Shown in pieces: positions 1 through 11,845 of a stretch of 64,000 bases of DNA. The position numbers were made by a program, and so were the translations under genes. Numbering within the stretch: position 1 is the first letter of the stretch; each line of letters opens with the position of its first letter. The DNA is from Balanoglossus misakiensis (Eukaryota > Hemichordata), in contig CM082597.2 in NCBI GenBank assembly GCA_040954595.2, positions 3,534,001 to 3,598,000 on the forward strand, read 5' to 3'. The notes under the pieces were generated by a model, which saw only the letters and a list, made by a program, of their open reading frames with translations, was not told the DNA's origin and ran no database searches.

Positions 1-21
1 GGACCTCAGTGACCTCATCTC

Positions 22-2425
22 TTACAACACTGGTTGACGCACGTTTGTCACGTGACCCTTCACTGTTGCCAGGTTACCGGGAGGGTCGTATTCACACGCG
101 ATTTGGGTATCGCCGTTAGTGTCCACGATGTTGGCACAACCCAACTTCAAACTATTTGCCCAGACCACCTGAGTAAAATGACCTGCATGAAAAGCGGAAA
201 CAGACTATCGTCAGGTTGATGATGAAAAGGGAACGAGTCTACAAAGCACGTCCGCAGACGACAGAGTTTGTTACAAGTTGCGCATACGCTGAATTACTTC
301 GTGAATTAAGCATGAGAAGGTGGGAAGTTCAATAGGCTCTGCACAAATACAAATGATAAGTGGAATAAATTCTTACCAACAACACCAGTGCTTTGTCTGT
401 AGTCGGCATAATTGTAGTCCTTGATTTCATCATACCACAGCTTAGTGATCCCAAATCCTACGAATGCAAAAGAAGAAACATTGATGCGCTTTGGACCAAC
501 GCCGTCTTTTATTCAAAATGGTGTGATGGGAGCCTCATGGCCAAGATAAGACACAACACAAGAGCACTTGATGATGTCTCAGTTTATGAGATGCATCTCA
601 ACTCTAAATTACGCTATCTTGAACTGTAATAGGTATTCACATGATAAGCGCCATGCAAAGAAGTTCAAAACATGGACTACATGATATACTAACTCCACCC
701 CCTCCCAATACCATCTACTAGGTCCAGTGATGCTTGTGCAGTACAGGCCATTGCCCATAAATGCATGCAAGCGTATACGGGAAATGGTACTGACGGAATA
801 CTGTGACTAGGTACAGTTTGACATTGTATGTTCATGTACCTGTTGCATCGGCTATCGGCAGCTGAATCATCGCTAAATTCTCCCCGGTGAAAGAATGTTT
901 CAGACCACCACTGGCGGCGCTGTTCCCCACAGCTGTAGATGCCTGTGTATTCATTTTCTTGCTCGAGGTCATCGCGCCTGCGCCGTGAAGGCAGCGGAAG
1001 TAGTTGTGAGCTTCTAACATTTGCGCGTCGAACCTGGCTTCTCCTTTCGATCCGATTTTCTTCTGGGATGGAATTTGGCACTTTCCATTTGCCGTACCGT
1101 AGTATTGAGTGTAGTCTGCCAAAAATCAGACAATCTCGGTCAGAAAAACCAGAGAATTTTTTCATACACCGTATGAAATAATAAAAGGCTATTATTTCAT
1201 AAAGTTTTGGAGTTAAAAACATACAAACTAACTTAATGAAATCCGCCATTTTTTCGTTTCTGCAGAAGACTGTGGCCACACAACAGACCGAATTGATATG
1301 AATAATTACGTCAATTCTTTATTTGCAGACAACATACAACCTTTATCATAGAGTAACACAAGAAGGTGACTATGGGTATATGGCAAGCGATGACAGGCAC
1401 CGACACAGCTATAAAACGCCTTTGTTTCAGACACTCACCACACCCCTTTTCGTCACTTTCATCCGAGCAGTCCCACAATCCATCACAAATCTGATCCTTA
1501 GAAAGACACTTCGTTGTACCGGATGGTTCCATGGTGGCACAGCTGTACGGGTATTTTGATTTAGAACATGTCGGATTCAGGAAGGGCTTACTGCGAACTA
1601 AAACAAAGAAAAGGAATAAGGTCTTCTTTTGCTATCGGACATTCTCTCTGTCTGTCCATCTGTCTAGTTGGCCAGTGATATTAAGTTTGCCCTGAAAATT
1701 GTGCTGTGTGAGACTATATTAGGCATTACCTTCGCAGCCAATTTCGTCTTCTCCTCCAGGACATTCTTTTTTGCCATTGCAAACCTGGCAAACACCGTTG
1801 CCAATCTTTTTGTTTGGACAATGCAAGCAGATCATGTCACTACTACAGATATAGGGGTAATCCTCTCCCATCATCTTCTTGCACATCGGATGCTCTTTGA
1901 CAGCGATGTCGCGTTTGGCGATGTGTTCGGCGACCTGCCTCCCCCAAAAACAAACAAACAAACCAACAAATAAAAAACAAATCACGTGAAATCTACAGTA
2001 CTATGAATGCGTGAAATATTACCGATATAGGGAAACGACGCTACAGACTTGAGCTTATGGACAAGTTCAAAACCGAAAAACAGATGTGCTTGATGAAATG
2101 TACTGCTATGAATGAAATCTTCCCACATCAGTGCATTTTGGTAAACTTAAACTTCTTACAATCTGAAAAGAATTCAACTACCACAAATCGCCTCGTAACG
2201 ACTGTGATCGGATGGGGATCGGTCAGCGTAATTTTCAGAGCACTATGGAAATGTGAAGCAATCTTTGGCGTATCTAAATTGATGGAAGTATTACAATTTG
2301 ATGGCCAAAGCAAAGAAATGCAAAATTTCACAAGGCGATAACAAGAGACTTGCCTCTGTATCGGTTCCACTGGTCAACGAACTCATAAAAAGTACCACAC
2401 AAGCAGTTCTCCACATGTTCAGCAT
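22..2425 (-). CDS. Secreted LDLa-like/LDLa/CAP-domain protein, copy 1
   Basis: Six exons, read on the minus strand: 2425-2354, 1934-1730, 1597-1439, 1115-840, 457-377, 182-22; 954 nt, 317 aa, stop at 24-22. Residues 1-24 are a signal-peptide exon; 25-92 form a Cys-rich module ending in an LDLa-like CxxCNGxxECxxGEDExGC pattern; 93-145 hold a canonical LDLa (CDGLWDCSDESDEKGC); 146-317 are a CAP/SCP domain. CAP signatures are AHNYFR, KHS..GENLA, LWYDEI, GHFTQVVW and CEYDPPGN, so the His-Glu-Glu-His cavity residues are all present. Every intron is GT-AG except intron 1, which uses a GC donor (GAG/gcaagt). The first exon was chosen because it encodes a signal peptide of exactly the same length (24 codons) and phase as copy 2. 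CAP proteins are secreted and act in defence, venom or sterol binding in different animals; the role here is unknown. The 3' UTR lies outside the window. Confidence 0.85.
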
Positions 2426-4821
2426 TTTCTTTCCTAGTCTTCAAACTGCCGTCCGGACAATGTTGATAACAGACTTGAAACAACGAAAGTGGGGGAAAGT
2501 AGCATAGGGTCTGACTCAGGTATTTTAGAATTTATGGACGATGGAATGTTCTACTTACTGGCGGGTAAGAAGGCTTGCAAAAACTACATGTGGAGGAGAA
2601 ATGTATGTAGATTTTATCGTTATCACAAGTTATGTTAACGATGACTTGCCCTGCGGGGAGATGTCCTTAGATACCTGTTATTGATGATTGCCTCCGAAAT
2701 ACTTAAAATATATTTCATAAATTAGACATTTCTTGCTAACTTGGGGACTAGTGTCATATGTGGAAGAATTAACCCCCATAGGCACGGGATACTCAAACAT
2801 ACAACTGATGCATATTGGATAACGTCGACACCAAATGACATATTGTATCGGTTGTTTCCTTGAGGCAAAACAGTGCACAAGAGTATCACAAAAAGTATAA
2901 AAACACACGTGTCGTGGTTCCAGGGATGTAGCAATCTGAAACATGGTGGGAAGATGGAGCAAAACTGATGGTTGAGTATTGGTACCATTCTGATGCATCT
3001 GTAGAGCATAATTCTCTCAGCTCCATTGTGTATAATAAAGCAACTTTCTCAGTGTCTCACACAAAGATTGATCGCTCCTTTTCAACATACCATCATATTT
3101 ATTCCCTTGCAGTGTAACATCCGTCAGACAAAACCAAGGTGTCCATTAAAATTCCTGCCCAAATATTTCAGTTAAAAACATCAATGACGATCAGGTATTT
3201 GATCCTATGACCCAACCCAATTTTCAGAGTGGTTGTGCATTTTTTACTTCAAGTATTATACAGTTTCAATTTTGTGACGTTTCGGTGTACTATGATTATC
3301 TGATCACCGTTGTTAAACGAATTCAAACCCATATTTTAAAAATAACGTAACGACTGCGCAAAAAACCCTGAAGCTATTGGCTCCATCGCTCTAATTAATC
3401 AATTCATAGTTTCCAATGAAACATTTTACTCACTCAGGAATATCTGTTTATGCCATAAGCTTAAAAATAGAGTGTCACAGAGGATGAGGGCGATGTTTTC
3501 AACCGCACACTATTTATCATTTTGGCTCTCGGGGACAAAGTAAAGCCCCTCTCTGCGAATAAAACCACCCACAAAGTCCAACTGTACCATAGAAAACAAT
3601 GGGTTTGGACTGAACCATGTTGGTGAATGGGTTAAAGGTATTCAGAGTGTGGATACTTTATTATGGCAGTTGATATTTCTCCCCTGAGGGGCTTGTTATA
3701 AAGGGGAGAGTCATCAAGTGCTCTAACATAGAATGCCTCATTTCAGAGATGTAGAAAGCTAATTTTTTAACTTCTGGGAGTTATAGAAATGTCAGCAATT
3801 TGTAGCCGGAGTCGAACAACAAAGCATATCTTTGAAACTGTTACTAGGTTTTTCAGTTTCTGACATGTTTAATGTACATATGTCGCCACACCCTTCACTA
3901 AGGTCACGTTATATCCCGTTATACTGTACAGCAGTCGATTGAGACACCAGTTAGAATTGAACACATTCATTTATGCACGTTGGTTTTTCTGCCGGTAGCT
4001 CGTTATTCAAAACAGGCAATTTATAGCAACTTTCAATGACTACACAATTAGATATGGGTATTCGAAAAATGCATTTTTTATAATTGCTTTTATAAATTGG
4101 AACAGTATATGTTATAGAGTCTATTTGGGGCGATGTTTTGTATAATTACTAAGTTTCCTTTAATGGGATATGTTGCTCTCAGCTCTTAATGATATGATTG
4201 TCAGTCGTGTTATACGTTGTCTAATTATGAATTCGCTGTAGGACTAAGGGGGACTAAATTTCCCACACACACTACGTGGACGCTGACGTCAAAAGAGACA
4301 CCAACCATTTGAGCTGGTGCGCTGGTGCCATACATCATGCAAAGTCATGTTATAGAATCATATCGCCTCTGTGCAGTAGTTAAAACATGTTCTGTAAGTG
4401 GGCAATGGTTGTGTGGAAAGATTAAATTGTCCACCAGCGATATATTACCTCTGACTGTACTGTGCAATGTATGTGAGCGTAACGGAGCAGTTCGAATTAA
4501 TAGATCAATTATACAATGCGATAAAGAGCACCACATACGACTTCCAGCCAAATACTCAATTCAATTCAACTCAATCGTCCAATCGAATCCAATTAAACTC
4601 AATTCATTGTGCTTGTGAATGCACGGCTCAACGTCTGAGCCAAAATAACAACAATGACAGGCTAACACCTTCTGCACGTTCATTTTTAATTCTATTCTAC
4701 GTTTGACAGGTACATGGAAATTGTCCATGACAGTAATTTAAATATAACGCGTAAAGTACCGAGGCGGGTTACTGCCAGACTATTCCACGTGGCACTTCCG
4801 CCGGTTAATTGTCATGTTGCC
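2426..4821. other. Intergenic region between CAP copies 1 and 2
   Basis: Upstream region of CAP copy 1 and 3' side of copy 2. AT-rich, with one diverged repeat (3570-3645) and no supported gene. Confidence 0.6.
3570..3645. repeat. Diverged relative of the 46.66-kb element, inverted
   Basis: Contains ccaactgtaccatagaaaac and ggactgaaccatgttggtga, the reverse complement of the 46660-46751 body. Confidence 0.45.
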
Positions 4822-7800
4822 CTAGATTGGGGATTTGACGTTGTCCAGATAGTGCTGCAGTGTGTTGATGTTGCCAATGGGATCGTATTCACAGGCTATC
4901 TGAGTTTTGCCGTTGGTGTCCACTGTGTTGGCGCAGCCAAGATTCACACTGGCTGCCCACACCACCTGTGTGAAGTGACCTGGTAAACGGAAATTGAACG
5001 TGATGTATTAAAGGCACGTAAGCTGCAACTGGATAACAAATTTAAGTTTTAAATAATCTCATATATGCTTTTAATTATGTCTATTAAATGATCTTTCATG
5101 ATAATATATCAAGCTCAACACTTATTTATGACAAAATGGCCAAAAATTAAAGAAAAACGAAAATTCCTGCAATTTTAAAAAAAGTGCAATATTGCAATGA
5201 AAAATGAAATTCTGATGTCTCAGTGGTGTACATTTAGTTCCATGAGCTCAAGTGGATGAGATCATGTTTTGTTTATGAAGTTTCAGAACCGGAAATGCAA
5301 CATTTTCATTGTTTCTTACGGTGGCGGCCATAATCGCTTGCGGCAAAGCTTTATTATTTATCTGGTTAAAACTTGCATATGCACTTATATTTAGGGTTTA
5401 TAATGCTTGTGTATAGTTCACTGCCTTCATCTGCATGGACTAATGGTAGTTCAGTTTGAAACAAAAATTGTGAAAATTATCCCAAAAGTTACAGCTTACG
5501 TGCCTTTAAGCAATGTTATTTGCTGAACTCAGCGAGATTCTACGAGATCCCGCTTGGATGGTCAGACTGTAAGGAACGACATTTTCACGTGACACAGAAC
5601 AAACAACACAGTTACATTTTTTGTTAAACCTTGCACCTATTCTAGTCTCATACTCAGCTTGACATGTATTACTTGGCTAGCAACGGAAGATCTCACGTCG
5701 AGCGGAAAATATATAGTTTTCTCATGGACCACGACAAAAAATAATAAAGTAAACAGACAGAAAGGTTGACTCGGGGCAATGCCTACGTCACTCATAGGGT
5801 TTGCATCAATGTGGTTGGGGAAAGTGTTTGTACTCTATCAAATTACGGTATTGAATCAATGCTACAGAATATGCACAAGAAATATGTAATGGTGGCCATG
5901 GGCTAAAACACATAACAGGGGGTAAGAACTCACCAACAACACCGGTGCTCTGAGTGTAGTCAGCATAGTTGTAGTCCTTGATTTCGTCATACCACATCTT
6001 AGTAAGACCAAATCCTGTGAAAGTTCAAGTAAGTATAGTTGAGTGAGTGAGCTAGTGGGGCGTGAGTGAGTGAGTCTGTTGTTGTTTTTGTTGTGTATTT
6101 ATTTCTTCCTTCATGAGTTAGTAGGTAGGTAGGCAAGTTGCAATTATATGAGTGAGTGAACGAGCAGGGACAGCGTGTGGGTGAATAATAATTTGTTCAT
6201 TCATTCTTTCTCCCATCCACACATTCATACATTAAAGCGACATTTTAAAATAGTCCATTTTACCTGTAGCATCGGCAATGGACATCGAAATCAAGGCTAA
6301 ATTCTCTCCGTGGTATGTGTGCGTAAGTGTACCAGTGGCGGCGCTGTTCTCCACTGCTATGGTGGCCTTGGTCTTCTGCGAAGCGGTAGATGTCATAGAC
6401 TGAACCCCATGAAGGCAGCGGAAATAGTTGTGAGCTTCCCGCATCTGTGCGTCGAAGACAGCCTCTCCGTTGTCGCCGATTTTAGATTGAGAAGGCACTG
6501 GACACTGGCCATTTGCTGTGCCGTAGGCCTCGCTGTAGTCTGAAAGAACATCAACACATTAGGCTATTTGCATAACCTACGTCGTCTATTGTGTGCCAAC
6601 GGTCGTGATGTTTCCTCCTTCAAGGGTGGATGTCGCCCATCTCCGGCTGAGAACGCATGGGTCCCACATGACAATGTAGGCACTAAGCGCAATTGCTACC
6701 AAAGTACATATACATCATTGCAAAAACAACGCGGTTGCTACTTTTTTACAAAATATACTAGTACATTATGGCAATGTACCGTTCCTTTTATTTCAAACAA
6801 TTCACCCCCCCCCCCACCTTTCACAAAACAGTGGTCACTGAAATCTTACAAACATACAATTCATAATCACTATTTTCGCGAGGAGGTGACGCGAAAGCGA
6901 GCATATACGACTTACCGCAGCCGTTCTCGTCACTGCCGTCGGAACAGTGCCACAGTCCATCGCAGAGCTGTGTCGCCTTTAGACACTGTGTAGTGCCAGA
7001 GGGCTCCACAGTAGCACAACTGTACGGGAAAGAACTTGGGCAGGCTGTATTGAGGTAGGGTTCAGTACGAACTGAAACGAAGGGAAATGAACGCAAAGAT
7101 TAATTTGCAAGATGAGGAAGCAATTTTATATTATATAATAAGCCAACAATGACCAATACAATTTTTTATCCGTAACGGAACGAGTATATTGACCATTTTC
7201 CATAGGCCCAGTAGTTAAAATCATCGAAATTGAAAAACAAACAAACATGTATTTAAAAGAACGATTGGGTATAGTTTTTATGCGTCCAACACAAACAGGC
7301 AGTTTAGAATATCAGAAATACCCCTGTAGACAAAATCGAACAGAGTACACCCACATCCCACTGCGGGAAAAATACCTGTACAGCCAACTTCATCTTCTCC
7401 ATCAGGGCACTCGTTTCTTCCATTGCAAACTTGACATGATCCCTCGCCGACCTTTTTGTCCGGGCAGAGGAGACACATCTGCTGGTTGTTACAGATGTAA
7501 GTGTAGTCGGCCCCTATAAAGTTTTGGCACATGGAACTCTCCTGCACGCCGAGGGAACGCTTGGCATACTCTTTTGCGTCCGACACCTTCCGAGAAGAGA
7601 GAAAAAAAAATTAAGCTGCCTGAATGGTGATACATATTATGTATACGCATTTGCTTTAGAGAGATTTCGGACACAGACTTGTCATTTTAGGCAGCAGTCT
7701 TATTTTCATCAGAGCAATTTAAGGTACATGTGGATTGCCTAGGACTATGTGTTCTAGCTGACACAGATGCGTCTGGTAACAGCATTGCTGCCGCGTTTTT

Positions 7801-7960
7801 TTCCTTATAGGCTGTCAATTGTCACAAAAAAATTCTTTGTGCCTCTCGTCAACTCTGCAGAAAAGATACATTTGCTCGGGTCACCCACCTCCTTGATGAC
7901 AGCGCTTTGGACAAGACCAATGGTCAGAAGAACCGCACACACTGTTCCGATGGCTCTCAT
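4822..7960 (-). CDS. Secreted LDLa-like/LDLa/CAP-domain protein, copy 2
   Basis: Six minus-strand exons: 7960-7889, 7586-7376, 7071-6916, 6539-6264, 6014-5934, 4979-4822; 954 nt, 317 aa, all GT-AG. Exon 1 encodes a clear signal peptide (MRAIGTVCAVLLTIGLVQSA). The Cys-rich exon ends CQVCNGRNECPDGEDEVGC, the LDLa exon contains CDGLWHCSDGSDENGC, and the CAP domain shows AHNYFRCLHG, THTYHGENLA, MWYDEIKDYNY, GHFTQVVW and CEYDPIGN. Exon sizes and phases match copy 1 almost exactly, so the two are tandem duplicates in the same orientation. LDLa modules bind calcium and often ligands; the CAP domain is the likely effector. The last intron holds a 502-bp inverted-repeat element (5008-5509). Function is not known from sequence. 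Confidence 0.92.
5008..5509. mobile_element. 502-bp TTAA-ended inverted-repeat element (MITE-like)
   Basis: Left end TTAAAGGCACGTAAGCTGCA and right end (reverse complement) TTAAAGGCACGTAAGCTGTA match at 21 of 22 bases when extended. Both ends finish in TTAA, as in piggyBac-type insertions. AT-rich interior without an open reading frame. Lies in the last intron of CAP copy 2. Confidence 0.75.
5535..5706 (+). repeat. Interspersed repeat copy (cacgtgacac family)
   Basis: Shares gcgagat, ggacatt-type, c(a/t)cgtgacacag, and tgtattacttggc blocks in the same order with 45572-45727; a partial copy is at 23520-23625. In the last intron of CAP copy 2. Confidence 0.5.
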
Positions 7961-8680
7961 GATTGTGGCCGATAGATTGCAACGATAGAGATCACCCAGC
8001 AATTGTAACAGGATTGGGATGTGAACGCCCAAATTTATGGTCTTCGACGCCAGAACTTTCCACTTTTTTAACAGGGGTGATACCCCGGGCTTTCACCCTT
8101 ATGTTAATTGATTTTATTTACATTACAAAAATTTGTCATGTACACTATGCTTTAACATTGTAGTATACTGCAGCTAAAAATCTATTTACATATTGTCGTC
8201 AAAAATAGACAGTTTGCGTCGATTTTATGTTCTCGTTTTAACAGCCCCTAGATTTTTTTTTAATTTTACATACAATTACACAGATATTACCTTTTCGTTT
8301 AATATTTCTATTGACAAAAACACCTCATTCATGGGCTATAAGCCAATAATGTAAAAAGTTCAAATTTCCAAATTACACTTAGCTAGGTCAATAGCCGGGT
8401 AACTAAAGGGTTGTCACCACACACTATTACAATTTTCAGGTCGATGGCATTATGAGAAAATATAGAAAAATTGGCCTTATTAAATTGGAAAATCTGGGCT
8501 TTAAGTTTTAAATTACACGCCTTGAAGAAGATTAGGACACTTCACTTCTGAATAGAATCAGGCCAGGTCGTCAGGAGTATCACACACATGTTTCACATGG
8601 TATTACACTGTTTCAATGCTGCCGTTTTTTAAACATTTCTATTTTTGTGACCAATGCATATTCAGCAACATATCAATCTT

Positions 8681-8832
8681 TTAATGTCGACTACCGTTCG
8701 ACCGCTTCTGTTAAATCAACAGTGTGAGGCCTTAATTGCCAATAATAAATTTTATTTAGACCCAGCTTGAAAACACCAAGTATTTGCGCATATATATTGA
8801 CGATTGATGTCGCCGCATGTGGTCGACATTAA
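8681..8832. mobile_element. 152-bp TTAA-ended inverted-repeat element
   Basis: Ends TTAATGTCGACTAC and, on the other strand, TTAATGTCGACCAC; interior AT-rich and noncoding. Intergenic. Confidence 0.55.
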
Positions 8833-10263
8833 GGCTTGGTTAGCAACTGTGAACACTTGTTCAAATATGAACAGTGACCACATTGCTTTTTCTAGGGTTG
8901 CTTTTTCCCCTAGACCTAAAAAATCTACAATATTGTAACAGAAAACAGCGACTTCCCCAAAGTTTAAGTGCAAGTTACATGTATAGCTTTGAAAAAATTA
9001 ATGAGGGTTTGCTTTCTGATAATCATCATCTTCAAGTAGATCCCAACAAGCACAATACACAACACCAAAGCCTCGACTAAGGTCATACATATGCATTCCA
9101 CATACAGACACCATAAATAGATTAATGTAAGTTTATAAATACAAACATTTACGTCTGTGCAGGCAATTTGTCATTCACGGCGGGGTAATTGTCATATTTT
9201 GTTTGGTTTCATCATTGTGCGGGTAATATATACATAAAACATCGCTTCCAATTATGTAAGCATAATATGCACCACAAAAAAGCAAAAGTGTGTTTCTTTC
9301 CTTCTTTGTGAGTTTCTTTCTGTCTTTCTACTTTTCTTTTAATCCAGGAATTTTACAGAAACATCTATGAGAGTTCTTTGCCTCATATTATATCCCAGTC
9401 AATAAAAGCTAACGTGACCTGGAAATACACCCTATCAATTTCACTACTTGCCAATGCATGGAAATGTTATTTTCGGCAGTTGTTCAATGACAGTTACACA
9501 TATAAATGTAGTTTACTCACAGATAGAAGGGCATGTACGTCTTCAAAATGTACAAACAAGGCAATTTATATCAACTAACTCTCATTTAAAATTTGAAAAT
9601 AAAACTATACCAGCAAAATGCCTTGATTTGGTCGTCTGTTGTACTGAATTATTCCCGAGACCAAACTCAAAATTCATGGTCATACGAGTGAGAGTTGGTA
9701 CTTGTCTTACATACAGTTTTTAATGTACATCTACCATTAATGTCGTTACTTGACACACCACATGTTGTTAAAGTACTACCAACCTATAAATTCTCTTTGT
9801 TAAATTCCACTGAGACTTACAAACACTTGTTTTGTTTTTCGTTTGCAATGAATTCAGCAGAATTTGATTGGCGTTTCAACTTCGCTTGGATGACACTTAA
9901 CTAATGGACATGTACTGTTCACCAGCCAAAGTGTGAAAAGCTTCTTTTGACAACCATTTGGTATCTAACACTCCGGGAAGATGAGTCAACTGCACTTTCA
10001 ACATGGTGCATGGCACTCGAAAATGGGTCATATTGTATTATAACGCAGTGAACGGATGGCCTTGATGTAAGGACCTGGGTGTTTACACACCCAGTACAAG
10101 TATATCACTTATGTACCATCTGTGCATGACATGTGCTCAGATGTTCGTGGCCAACGCCCAGTAAGTGTGCTGGCCTGGCCAGTTCATCGAAAAGATTAAA
10201 GTTGGGTGTTGTCCCTTCAGCAGTATGGGTCTCATACACCACGGTTGCTAGCAAGTCAAAGTT

Positions 10264-10511
10264 AAGTGTAACTGCTACAATGTACACAAACGCAAACAAT
10301 GTGTTGTTACTTTGTATTACATTGTAGTGTAACTGCTACAATGTACATCATTGCAAACAATGTGTTATTACTTTGTATTACATTGTAGTGTAACTGCTAC
10401 AATGTACATCATTGCAAACAATGCGGTTGTTACTTTGTATTACACTGTAGTGTAACTGCTACAATGTACATCATTGCAACGATGAGGTTGTTACTTTGTA
10501 TTACACTGTAC
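10264..10511 (+). repeat. Minisatellite, about four 61-bp units
   Basis: Units contain gtgtaactgctacaatgtac, atcattgcaaacaatg and ttgttactttgtattacact. Each unit can fold (tacattgta...tacaatgta). The same unit recurs in the SRCR/lectin gene intron at 28437-28612. Confidence 0.8.
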
Positions 10512-11828
10512 ATAATAGCATACAATCATTGTTACTTTTTTATCACATTTTCAATTTTCAGTTATTTTGATACAACATGTACTGGTTTGCAGGGTCGCTC
10601 TGTATCGTGGGAACAATGAGGCTGGCGTGTTAATAGACAGAACAGTCGCACATGTGCAGTTTAGAAAACTCTTTCCCTTTAAATGTATACCTGTTGTCTC
10701 TCCGACAGAACATTTGTCACTACGAAATCTAACACTAGTAAAACATTTTAGTATAAAATTTCATGCATTAGAAAACATGAACCACCCAATCCCCAAGGTG
10801 ACCTTTAAAAAAGATGACGTCATTCATTTCATGTACAAATATTACAAGGTCTACCAAATATTTTCATTAAAACACTTGTAATACAGTGTTTACACTACCA
10901 CGTATCAAAGAAACGTTTTTATATGCTTTACACATATAAACGGTTCATACTTTAGAAAGTAGCCAGTACCAGCACTCCAAATTGGAATATAACAACATCG
11001 TTAGTGGTTATTACAAAAATACACAAAAAAAAAAGAAATAGCAATGTTGATAATACATGTAAAGAACGAATGTTTGTTTAGGTGTCTGAGTATATGGCGT
11101 TTTTCATTAACGAATGTCTAATACAGACTTCCATTGTCACTTCTTAAATTGCAGGGACACGCTTCGATAATAAATAAACATGAGCATGAATGGACTGTGT
11201 ATCTTTACTTGCGAACTTCACGTATTGCACGTAGATGTATTCGATGAATATTAATCAGAGTGGAAGCACCCTCTGCCAGGGGAACTTGCGAAGCCTATTT
11301 TACACATTCAGTATTTGAGTTAGTGGCGGTTTACATTGACGGGAGAGATCAAAGTGGGATTTTGATAATGAATTGTTTATTTAGGTTTCAAAATGATGTG
11401 CATTTCATAGAATTGTTTGAACAGGGACAATCTCCACTGTAACTATTTGCCATTGTGGGAAAAAACGTTAACATTTCATATTGCTTTGGTTTTATCATCA
11501 TATTACAGATTGGACCAATTTAAAAAAGCGTGTTGTCCGGTTTGTAAACATAGACAACAATTGAATGTGATTACTGATACAACCTGTACCTTTAATAAAC
11601 ACACTACCGAAAGCAAACACAAACATGTCAAATATTTACTAAATATAAAACAACCTGTATAATCGATCAACTATAATATTGGTGAAAATTACGGTAAGTA
11701 GAGTCGTGGCGGTTTGGTTTGTTGTAGAGAATGGAAAAGGAAACTGCACTTTATACACAAACAAAAATAAAAGAAAATAGACTGGGGAATTTCTGTTGTC
11801 CCTTTCGACTAATACAATTAAACAATTA

Positions 11829-11845
11829 TGTATTTATTTATTTAT
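11829..11845 (-). promoter_or_regulatory. Polyadenylation signals overlapping the stop of TRIM-like gene 1
   Basis: On the minus strand the stop codon region runs into overlapping AATAAA hexamers (AAATAAATAAATAAATA). If used, the 3' UTR would be very short. Confidence 0.45.

Larger units (their letters stand above)
7961..11841. other. Intergenic region, CAP copy 2 to TRIM-like gene 1
   Basis: AT-rich; holds the 8681-8832 element and the 10264-10511 minisatellite. No open frame here has domain content or splice sites that support a gene. It includes the promoter of CAP copy 2, where I see no clear TATA box. Confidence 0.6.

Noticed and set aside
10264-10511. CRISPR-like array
   Set aside because: Units are contiguous minisatellite copies without unique spacers, in an animal genome.
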